Shown here: positions 34,649 through 45,073 of the stretch, one piece after another | How the letters are laid out: each line of letters opens with the position of its first letter | Position numbering within the stretch: the first letter of the stretch is position 1 | Source of the DNA: Dichomitus squalens LYAD-421 SS1 | Lineage: Eukaryota > Basidiomycota > Agaricomycetes > Polyporales > Polyporaceae | Assembly (NCBI RefSeq): GCF_000275845.1 | Contig: NW_006766942.1 | Coordinates: forward strand, 34,299 to 98,298 | DNA: 64,000 nt | Reading direction: 5' to 3' | The notes under the pieces: model-generated | The model's input: the letters and a program-made list of their open reading frames with translations, nothing else | Told to the model about the DNA's origin: nothing | Databases searched by the model: none | Program-made: the position numbers and the translations under genes

Positions 34649-36430
34649 CTACCAAACAGCAGTGCTTGCAATGGTCTCCTCGTCATCTATTTGCCGCTCC
34701 GAGTCAGGTACCGCATCCCCGTCTCCTCCAAGAACAGATGGCGGATGGAGGTCGGACGCCATGTCCGGGCCTCTGTGACCGACATGCACCGGCTCCGCGA
34801 AAGAGAGGAGAGACCGCGGGAGCGAGGGGCCTGGCCGTGATTGTGTGAAGAGCACGCCGAGGGACACAGAAGCGTCCGATGGGTGCGCGGCATCGTAGTT
34901 CACTTGACGGAGGTTGAGAATGAAGCGGGAGATGAGGATTGCAGTCAGCCTGGCGCCGCACGTCAAGCAAGCATGGAGTCAAACATCCGCATGAGCCAGG
35001 AGAGTGGGTATGACAGAGCGAAGGGGACGCACACATCCGCGAACAGGCCCACGTAGCTCACGTTTCGGAAGAGGAAGCTGTTCTGCGCGAGCTGAGACCG
35101 GGCGAGTCAGGGGCGAAGGCAGGGCGTGAGGCTAGGAAAGGCTTACTCCGAGGGTCACGAGGGCCAGGTCTAGCGCGTTGAGCGATGCCAGGACTCTGAG
35201 CGAGAGCAGGGTCAGCCTGAGGAGACATGATCCGCGATAGACGACGTGGTGGCCTACAGGAAATAGATGCTTCCTGGAGATGAACAAAGTCAGCTCATCC
35301 TCTGGCTGCAGGTTGAGTAGCGAACAATCGAGCTCGTACCATTGTAAAGCATAGCAGAAGTCAGGGAAGAGCGGATATGGATGCCGCGCTGGGCTCTATA
35401 CGACTGATACGTGTACCACCACGTCGTACCGAGGACGATCGAGTCCGCGACGATGACGCTCCCTCGGTCTAGAATCACAACTAGAGGGAAGCGTTAGAGA
35501 AAGCTTTGTACGCGCGCGAACGGCGCAACAGTCGATCTAACAGCTTACACCTTGATGTACTCTTTCAGATACCTCTCTCGTCGAATCAACGGGGATACGT
35601 ACATAAGCAGGAGCCCTTGAGGAGTGACGTCTCCGGGGCTGCAATTAAACGGTTGAGGCAGGTTCTGTATTCGAAACCACTTGACATTCTCGATCTGCTC
35701 ACTACGTGAGTAATGGTCATATCAGCGATGCCAGAAAGCTTTGGGGAAGCGTACAAGATCCAAGACTATAGGAATGAACGAGAGAGTGAACGTGACCAGG
35801 GAGAGGACTACATTCATTCCAGACAGTGCGTATACTCGCATGGTCGAGAACACTAGGAATAACACGTAAGGAATTGAGCTCGACAGAGTGTGTAGCGACC
35901 GCGGCAGCTTACGGCAAGGGGTGAGCACGCTGAGAAGGTTGATGGCGTTCAGCACGCGAGGCAGGGAGTCGCAGCTGCACGAGTGCGTCTGGATGAGTGG
36001 AATACAGGAAAGTAAACTTCGGTATGATGTTCTACCTCTAAAACAGCAAGTCACAGTCTGCTCACGACACATATATGCAGCAGGGCTCACCGATGTGGAC
36101 ATGGGGAAGATGGTTGCGATCTGGAGGATATACTGAACTAGTGGGAGATAGCGACTGAAAGCGTACACGAGGGACGCCCAGGTGCGTTTGTGGTGCCCAG
36201 CCCACACCAGAGAGACCTCTGCGTCGAAGCAGAGAAGCCAGTCGTAGACGAGAAGGGCTACGCGGATCTTGAGGACGATTTAAATCTATGAATCGAAAGA
36301 CTACGCACCGGTCAGGGCATTCCCTACAGTAACGCCTGTGATCCTATGCCCAAGCAAGGAAGGTATTGGGTGGATCCACGAGCGACATGTAACGGATCAC
36401 GTACAAGGCGGAAACGTCGGCGGCGGACAT
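34649..36430 (-). CDS. DUF6533-type multi-span membrane protein of Agaricomycetes
   Basis: This is a predicted seven-helix-type membrane protein of a family expanded in mushrooms and of unknown function. The N-terminus MSAADVSALYVIRYMSL (36380-36430) joins through a 112-nt intron with a weak gtggat donor to IRVALLVYDWLLCFDAEVSL then VWAGHHKRTWASLVYAFSRY, the DUF6533 signature. Further exons give LPRVLNAINLLSVLTPC, FSTMRVYALSGMNVVLSLVT, NLPQPFNCSPGDVTPQG, VIVADSIVLGTTWWYTYQSY, LTLLSLRVLASLNALDLALV and FRNVSYVGLFADVCVPFALS. The last is ILISRFILNLRQVN, which is the usual end of the family core. A soluble polar tail runs to the stop at 34649. I did not resolve every splice site in the middle. Substrate or ligand is unknown. 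Confidence 0.78.
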
Positions 36431-39400
36431 GATGATATGTAACCAGACTTGTGTCGTAGGCCTACTGAGAGACTCGGAGGCGAATGTCTTCGGGACCGTA
36501 TCGTTAGCAAAACTATCGGTACTCACAGACTGATGGCGAAAGGGCAATAGGCTGATGAGATGAATGTAGTGCACCTGAAGCGGTGGCTGGGGCTTTTCTT
36601 TTGATGTACTCTTGTGCTGTGCCCAGGAAGACAGACATTTATGTAGATGCGTGGATGATGGATCGTCGCCGTTTCGATAACCGTTGCGACAGCAGATCAT
36701 CAACGCGTACGCCGTCTCGAGGGAATAGCAAACCCGCACGAAGGTTTCGGCACTTGCAGGGCACAGCGACCAAGCAGGTTTCAATTCGCACTGCATAGTC
36801 ACGGTCAGGGCATGCGCAAATACTTGGTCAGGGTCGATGGGACGCTCACCGGCTACCATCACTATCCACGACATAAGGGATCGCCACACAGCATAGCGGT
36901 GCCTGGCAAAAAAGCTGAGTACTCGTTATCTCAAGCCTTGGCGTTATGTGGCATTCAAAGGGTTCGGCGATGTTGCTATATGTATATTGATATTGGTAGA
37001 GCTGTGTGCAATGAAGATAGCGTCGATGCTCCGTGGCTCGAGGATGGCTGGATGGGGCGGGGCCGACAATGCAGTGTCTTCCCGACGTTGTAGCCATTTT
37101 GAGAGACTGATGAGATGATCTCCTTGTCTTGCAGACAGAACAGATCGCAGCCCGGAACGCAAGCGTCCCACCAGACTGAGAAAGCCTCCCCTGCCAGCAG
37201 TAAGTACGTGCAAAGTCGTCGCCAGGAGGCGTCTGTCGTCGTCGTGCCATGCCCCAACGCAAGCCAGCCACGTCGTTCTCCATCGTCGTATTTGAAGTCT
37301 CTCCAAGGAGCCAACGAAATAACAAGCTAGTATGGAAAACGAGATGAAGGCACAAGTCGAGGTGCATCGCACTAAAGGAATGCGGAAGAAGGCACATCAA
37401 CAGAGAGGTGCGCCTGAGCGCGCCCTGGTCATCCTCGCCGCCGGTTCCTACAGGCCTCGTTTGGCAGACCGACGCGCTCCCTCGATCTGGCCCCCGACGC
37501 CGTGACAAGCGACGTCCTCATTGGGCATCTATGACGCAACGCTGTCAAGCCGACATACATATATTTTCATAACGCACTTCTCGTGTTCCATTCGCAATAA
37601 CGTTCCTTGACCCCAACTCCCATCTTCCCCTGTCCCCAGGAAGAATGCTCGGCCTAGCAGTCGCAGCCTATTACCGACCATACTCAGGTGAGTACGCACT
37701 CACGACATGAATGCATTTAGCTGTAATGGTAGGTCCCGCCAGGCGAGTGTGTCGGATGCCCTTGACGACGCGAGGCCGCATATATGCGTGATGTTGTGAC
37801 AGTGTCTCCTTTCCGTAAACATCTCCGAACGTGTTCAAGGCGATACGTGGTTATGGCCGCTCAACTCTTTCGGACACTGGACACTGAGCGAGACTAGTCG
37901 ACATGCTCGCCTTCGAAAACCCTCGCGCGAGGCTGACGCTCCTTCCCCCTCACCAAATGCCTCAAAGGTAGTGTTGATCGACGCAGAAAGCTCTCGTCTT
38001 GAACATACTCACGATTTGTGTTTACCTGTGGGGCTCGGGACGCGGCAGACCCCTTGGAACACAATGGGTACGAGGAGTAAGGTCGGTGTCTTGCCATTTG
38101 CGGAAGGTTCGGCTAGCCCAGTTGCCATCAATGGTCTCTCAACGCGTCCATCGTCCACAAGGGTTGAGCAGCCCTCTTGAGCTTATGATGGCCCCATCGC
38201 CGGTAAGTCTGTCCATGAGGTGCAAATTCTCGATCAGGTAACGCCGTGCCCGTCGTGCCCATGAGTACCCCCTCAACGTAAGTAGTCTATGGATGAGGTA
38301 GTATAGACATGTTAAGGTGCTGTCGGCTTGCTGGCGTGGATACATGTCATCATGTCCTGCCCCATGTCTCGACAATGCTTCGTATTGCCCCGTTTGTATG
38401 GCCCGGACGAAACTCAGGCTACGAGCATGTTGCGGAGTTCTGGTCGCCACCGAGAGCATTCAAGCAAAAGAAGCGCCAAGGACGATGATTGCAGGAGTTA
38501 CATAGAACGCAGTCCTATGTCCTGATTGCCTTCGATTGGCTTGGTTCCCTTCAACAGTTTCTAAAGCTGGGTGGCCTAACCAAAGTTGGAATCGAAGACG
38601 ACTACATACAACTCTCGGCCCTCAGCACAATTGTCTGAGCCGCTCGGAGGGAATGGAGGGAACGATTCGGGACTTGTTTAGGTTCAGAGCCGTTTGCATT
38701 GCACTTTTTCTAGTGCGGTCATTTCAAGCAGCCTGCGGTTGGGCGTTGGGCTCAGGAACGCCGTTCCCATGTCAATGGTCCTCAACAAGTTACTCCGCAC
38801 ACTAACGGGTCGACTTCTAGCGTTCATTGTCAACGGAGCACGTAATACATACGTGAATATCGGGCACTGGGAGTACGTGTACCAGTAGCGAGAGAGGGAG
38901 GAAGAGAGGGTAAGCGGGAAGGACAGTAGGGTGGTAGTACAACAAACGTGTGCGAGCGAGCGTCGAGAGAGGTGCGGTTCTGAAAAAGACAACAGGGCCA
39001 TGAGGATGTGGGAGTGTAGCGATGTGGTGGTAGTACACGTGCGTGCTCAGGAGTCGTAGAGAGGGGCTATCGAGGCGAGACGAGATAAGCATGGAAAACG
39101 AAGCATGGATCCGGGACGATTGGACGGCAAGAATATATCGGGAGGAACGCGGATAGTCCGGGTAGACAGCCAAGCTAATCGAAGGTAAGGTAGAAGAACG
39201 CGCTCCTCGACCGGACGCAAGATGGCAACGGTATAGATACAAACGGGCTGCTCCCGCGAGAAGGTCGAAAGCAGGTAAAGAGGCAAGCACGAGAGCAGCG
39301 GTCTATGCGGAGGATGTGGTGCGTGTAGTGCGAAATAACGGGGAGGGGAGAACACAACGCGGAAAGCGAATAACGATACAAGCCGGCGCGGAGAATTAAC

Positions 39401-39498
39401 TGAGCAGAGTAAGATGCATTTTTGGCCGAGTCTCCGCAAGAGGACAGGGAGATAGACATCCGGAGAACAAGGCGCGAACGAACCGAGCCGTGGCAGAC
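36431..39498. other. Three-kilobase spacer; purine-rich right half
   Basis: No gene is recognised. Between about 38880 and 39480 the plus strand is strongly purine-rich (many gag, gga and gaag runs). On the minus strand this is the presumed 3' UTR and downstream region of the gene ending at 39499. The left half has only short frames. Confidence 0.45.
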
Positions 39499-41926
39499 TC
39501 AAGCCCGGATCGCCCTCAGCCCGCGCTGGAACCACGTCCCCGCCCCACCCCCACTCGCAGGCGTCGAGCCCCCGCTCGCGCTGCCCGATCCCGAGCCCGC
39601 GGATTGCGCGGTATTCGTCGAAATCTTCAACGTCCCGCGCCTCGGCCTCCCTTTCCCGTGCCCATTGCCCCCGTTGGCGGCGCTGGGGGCAGGCGCAGGA
39701 AAGAAGTGCACGCTCTCGCTCGGGTTGGGTGGGGCCCCGAAAAGGAACGCGAGCTGGGCCTGCGACACGGCCGGGGAGGGAAGGAAGAGTGGCGGAGGGG
39801 AGGCGGCGGCGCCGCGGAGCTCGGCGAGGTCCGCAGCGTCGTGCGAGAGGCGCGTTGGGGGAGGGGGCGAGGGGGGGGAGGGAGGGAGGAGGGGGAGGGG
39901 CTTCGAGGACAGAGTTGTGAAGGCTGTGGGCGATGCAACCTGTGCGGACGAGAAGATGAACGTCAGTGAAGGGTACTTGCGTTCGTCAGAGGCACGTCAC
40001 GTTTCACGAATCAAAGATGGAAGCTGAGGAGGAAGAGAGGCGAGAGGCGAAGCCAGAATGCGCGACCGCGGAATTGCGACGCTCAGAAACGCACGGAGCG
40101 TAGCGCACCGGATGCCGCAGCTCTGTCCGTGGTACCACCGCACCGCAAACCGAATACCGCAGGCGGAAGAGAGGATAGTCGGCGCTCATACAGTGCCTCA
40201 AAGACTAACACCTTGCGCGGCACGACCGATGACCTGCGTAGTGCGGGCAAAGCGCGGCAAAAGAAGAACGCCCCTCCGTGATGCCGTACGCTCGCCTGGA
40301 CCTCTTGATGAAACCCAAACCCAAACTCTAACTCTGGACGGAATGGTCATGGCAAGATGCGACGTTGACAGATTGCAGCACAACTAGTGTCCACCATTGG
40401 CCGGAGATGCACGCCCTCCCCTTGGCAGAATAGGAGAGCGACATCTTCAGGGCGATTGGATTGCGGGACAGAAGCGGGAATCAGCCCCAGCCACAACAGC
40501 GAAATGCGGCGTTGACAGATTGCGGCCCACGAAACGTCCGCCCTGGCGCGCGCACAGGCGATGGACTGACGCAGCGGGAACGAAGAACGGAAGTGCGATG
40601 CGAACCACACGAAGGGTTGCACAGTCAGAGCTCCAGACACAGAAGGCAGGAGGACAGCGCACGGAGATTGCACGAGGCCACGAAGGAGAACGGAAGCTTA
40701 CCTGCGACCTGAACTGTATCGACCCATCGCTTTCGTGGTGGTGATGCGCCGGATGGTGCGAGTCGCGCTGCCGCGGGGTCGGGCTGTATACGCGCGGGCG
40801 CGTCGTCGACCAACTCTGCCGCACTGCGTGCTCCTCGGGCGACGCCAGCTGCTCCTCGTCCTCGTCGTCCGTCTCGCTCTCCGTGCTCTCCCCATCCGCT
40901 CCTTCAGTCTCTCTATCTTCGGCCTCTCCCTCATCTTCCTCGTGTATGTCAGAAAAGCTGCCGGGGCTTAATGGCCTAAGCCTGGAGAACCTCCTCCACG
41001 AATACGCACCGCTCGCGCCGTGCTGCGGGTCAGTCGGGTTGGGCAGCGCGACGGCGGACGCGTAGCACATGTCCGCAAACGCATCCGTGGGCGACTGCAG
41101 CAGTTGATCGTCGAGCGCCGCCAGCGCGTGTGCCGAGACGTGCATGAACCAGGGCGAGGTCCAGTCGAATGACGATCCGCGCGAGTGCGCGTAGCTGGAT
41201 GACGGCGCGGGGGACTCTGAGTTTTCATGTGGGTTACAAGGGGGCAAGGGGACAGGCGAAGGCGCGGGAGAGATGGCAGGCGTGGGGGTGGGGGACATGG
41301 CCTTGAAGAACGGGTCGATGGGCGAGGGGTCATCCTCCTCCTCAGGGCGGGGAGCGTGCTCCGGCTCGGGCTCGTTGAGCGTCGCGTCGTCATCGTTGTT
41401 GTGCTGCTTCCATCGTCCGACTTGTAGTCCGTCTAGCACGTCCTCCGCGGCCTCGTCGTCGTAAAACAGGAAGCTGCTCGTCTCGGCTCCGACCCCGGTG
41501 TGCGGTGCATCGGGTCCAGGCACGGGCGCTGCGTGTTTCGAGATCCGCGCCGAGCGCCGTGCGAGGGCTGATGCCCGTTTCCGCTTCTCGACTTGGACTA
41601 CCGCAGCGTCGTGCAAGTCGGACGCGGAAGATAAGGAGGAAGAGGCGACGCTTTCCCTGCGGTAGCTCTTGCGCGTTGTAGCAGGGCTGGGAGGCACAGA
41701 GACGGAGACGCGCCAAAGCGTCGCGGGGTAGGACGTGCAGCGGAGGTCATCGAATGTAATCGGGCTTTCGGTGAGCCATTCGGGTGCGAGCTGCATGGCG
41801 TACGGACAGAGATTATCGCGAACCGCGAAACGCAAGAAAGCAAATGTTTCGTCGGCGCAAGGCCCAGAACTTGATCGCGGACGAGAGACTCACCTCGACT
41901 GGTTTCAGGGCTTGTAGACTCGCCAT
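39499..41926 (-). CDS. Hypothetical protein, acidic and Ser/Pro-rich, with poly-Pro C-terminal region
   Basis: No family is recognised. Three exons join in phase: 41894-41926 (MASLQALKPVE), 40702-41790 and 39499-39939, giving 520 residues. The N-terminal 50 residues look structured (LAPEWLTESPITFDDLRCTS, YPATLWRVSVSV). Next come a Ser-rich stretch, a basic stretch (EKRKRASALARRSARISKHA) and an acidic Pro-rich block. DWTSPWFMHVSAHALAALDD is a further possibly folded segment, followed by a Glu/Asp-rich run (EEDEGEAEDRETEGADG) and SHHPAHHHHESDGSIQF. The last exon is Pro- and Ser-rich with a second folded-looking piece (SQAQLAFLFGAPPNPSESVH) and a Gly/Ser run before TWFQRGLRAIRA. Intron 2 is 762 nt, unusually long, and holds an internal direct repeat. 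It may be a regulatory or scaffold protein; this is a guess from disorder only. Confidence 0.65.
39857..39900 (+). other. G-quadruplex-prone run
   Basis: The plus strand carries an almost uninterrupted series of runs of three to nine G separated by single A or GC spacers. It is the template strand of the gene at 39499-41926, whose coding strand here encodes the poly-Pro stretch. Confidence 0.8.
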
Positions 41927-44900
41927 CGCTGCAGCAGCTAGTGATGGTATCGGATGGTCGCGCGGAAAACGAACCTCGGTCGTTCACGTCGTGGTGCAGA
42001 TATATAAATTGGCGTGGGTGGGAGAACACAGACGGAATGCCGGCCGTGATAGACAGTCGAGACAGATGGACAGGGGCGTCTACAGGAAGAGCAGCGGGCC
42101 TGGGCAGAATCAGAGTTGTGCCGTGGTCAGGCCGGCGGCTCTATAGATATACGAACGTACCACACTAGGTTCGATGACGTTGGCCAATGCGATTGCCTGG
42201 CCGACCGGTGATATGGACACGGGAATAGACGTAGAGATGGCGCTGTGTGCGGGAAAGCGATACGACCGTCGAATGGACTTCCTACAGATAAATTATACTA
42301 CAGGACGGCGGTGCCACTTGATTATGGAGACAGGATTAGATTCGCCGCGAGGCCCGCGGGGCTTCTGGCGTTGGGATGTGTTCAAAATGGAAGGGTGGTG
42401 TTGAGCAACGATCCGAGAGTCGATCTGAAGGTCAGAACTGCAGTGTAGAGGACAGGAAGGAAATGTCAGCACGTCCGTCAGTGGAGATGCAGACACGATA
42501 GGCAGACACGAGGCGTGGAGGAGCAGGGGCTTGTCCGGCCGACGGTGGGTAGGTTTATCAACGGTCCCAGAACAGTCAGCGAGTCAAGGTTAGGAGGACG
42601 TCCCAGTCCGGGAACGGAGGGAAACAGACGCAGGACTGTCAAGCACGAGATAGGGTTAGCATTCCATGTCCTTTTTGTGTTTGGCTGATGGCTCCAGATC
42701 CCAGGTGGGCGCACGGAATTCCTGTACATGGTACGTACAGGTCAGCGTCAGTGGCCGTGTAAATACTAGACCACCCCCCAACGAGGCTTGAAGCCGGTGC
42801 GATCCGTGTGGGACAAGCTGGGATTGCGCTGTGATAGGACGGTCCTCGAGGCAAAAGGGGGCAGAAGGCAATTCCGACGTCGCGCCGGACAATTAGCGTG
42901 GGGGCCGTCGCCACCCTGCAATGTGCCTGACAGTGTGGCACCACGTGCGACCGTCCTCGGCCCTCGTTCGCCGTTCGTCCCGGTCTGCATGACACGGAGC
43001 TTTTTCCGGCGAGGGCAATAAAGGACGCAGCGGAGAATGAGCATGGAAGCGTCCACTACCCACGTTTCACGCATAGCAATCATCATCAACGAGCAGCAAT
43101 GACTGTAACAGTACATGTCCCCTTCGACAGTCGCGCAGTTACACCATGGGGAACGCGGAGATGATTCAACCAGGTACGTCCGTGACGCTCGCGAAATTGA
43201 ACTGACGACGCCACGCGATAGAGACAATTGCAATAGATCATACATAATAAGCACCGACGAGCCTCGTGTCATGGCGACGACGTGCCTCCAGATGCGCATC
43301 CAGGTCAAACGGGATTCGAATGGACACTTTCCGCGTTGCTCCTGTCAAACCCGGCGGAGATCCTCGCTTCCGTTTGGCTAAGGCTGCTTAAGTGACATCG
43401 AGCTCGTTTGCGACCTTCTAATACGTTGACGCAACGTGTGAAGACAAGGACGCGCGCACAAAAGAACAACGCGGTCAGCGATCTGTCGTGCTCTCCGCAT
43501 AGCCTAGTTGAAGACACCATAGGCGGCCGATGTGTGGCAAGCTGGAAGCGATTGACAAGACTCGGGAAGAGGTTATCCTAGACGTAAGCGACAGACAAGG
43601 AATGCGTTATGTATCCTCACTCAAATCAGTCGCGAGGACGTACCGACGCCGAGGTCGCCATGCGTTACATACGACATCCAACGGCATGGAGTACGCTTCG
43701 CGAGGGTCACGATCGCACTTCGGCGGAGTAACCAGCCATCCCAGGCGCCGATATCGCTGGAATCCCTTGGCGACTGGTTCAAAACCATGTTGGATTTGTC
43801 GAATCTGTGAACAATGGTGCAGTGAGTACCTTATCGAGAGCGCTATTGCACGACGACCATCGGTGTTCGAAGCGGGGTGTGCATGTGAGGACTGGGGCTG
43901 AAACGGGAGTGCTGACAAATGTAATTGCACAGACCACCTGAAAAGACTGACTGCCAGTTGGGCACAGCAAACAAGCCGTCGCTCACTGTGACGAGCAGTT
44001 CTACTGCGATCCTGCAAAACGTTCGAATGGAATGCCCAACTGCCTTGAGCTCGGGCGTTCTCGTCCAGGATTATGTTTGGCATCGAGGTCAGAGGGCCGC
44101 GGAGGCCCATCACCGCCGGAGAGCGAGGCGGACAGGGGGTGCGATTCACACACCGTGGTCGGGCATTGCGCACAGTGGGTCCACATAGTCCATGTTTGTT
44201 GCGATTTGGGACTGAGGCGTCGGCGGCGTCGTTCATGGACTCGTACTAGGGGCTGCGCTGCACTCCATAGCCGTCTTCGCTCGCCTCGACCATAACTCGG
44301 AAGGGAAGGAACCCGAGCAATCAGGGAACCTTGCCAGACGACACGCGCGTGGACGTGTGGCGGGCGGGATCACCAGAAGGTACGCATGGAAGCTTTGAGA
44401 GCAGGATGTTGGCTGCCCCTAGGAGTACAGCGCTCGCTGATAGGCCGCTGTGTCTGCGCGCCGATGCCGCATGCGTGACTGCCGGGCCTGAGCTTCCCCT
44501 TGAGATTCGACACAAGGTGCATCTAAGCTGGGATATGAGGAGTGTTGCTAGGTTCTAGAGCGGCCGCTCGCCGCTCAGCCATAGGCTAGTGGTACCGTAC
44601 GTAATGCTGGGGCTGTCGACGTGGGCAGTCTATAGTCTAGCGCTAGCTGGAACTGACATGACGCCAGTGGTTGGTGCCAGTAGTGGTGCCAGCAATGGGA
44701 TGCCCTGAACGACGGAATGTCCCTGCAGCAAGCCTACCGGATAAGGAACAGCGGCGAGGGTACTGACCAAGATGTCCAGTCACGAATTTGCTGAGCTTGG
44801 AGCAAGCGCGCATCGCTCGGTTTCCAGACCGACCATATGACATAATTTGCACGTCGTACAGGGTTTGTTCATATAGGAGAAAGTTAGCGATATACGCGTT

Positions 44901-45073
44901 TTGTGCCACCTCCGTCATAGCTTGAGCTCCGAGATGCCCACCATGCACCCATGAGACGTTAGGCCGTGCTGCTCTCGCCTTCGCCCATCGCCTGAAATCT
45001 GTGATTTGTCAAGCCTCGCCGCGCTTGACCTGCGTCTCTGTTTGAACGTCCTGACATCTGACTTTGATTGAGA
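41927..45073. other. Spacer between two divergent genes, no gene supported
   Basis: It lies between the divergent genes at 39499-41926 and 45074-47912. No domain was found. A minus-strand frame at 44643-44948 (MHGGHLGAQAMTEVAQNAYI, then ANFLLYEQTLYDVQIMSYGR, then SGNRAMRACSKLSKF) reads like a genuine protein piece, but it has no partner exons and no family I know. It may be a gene relic or a short gene and is listed among the findings only. Confidence 0.4.
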
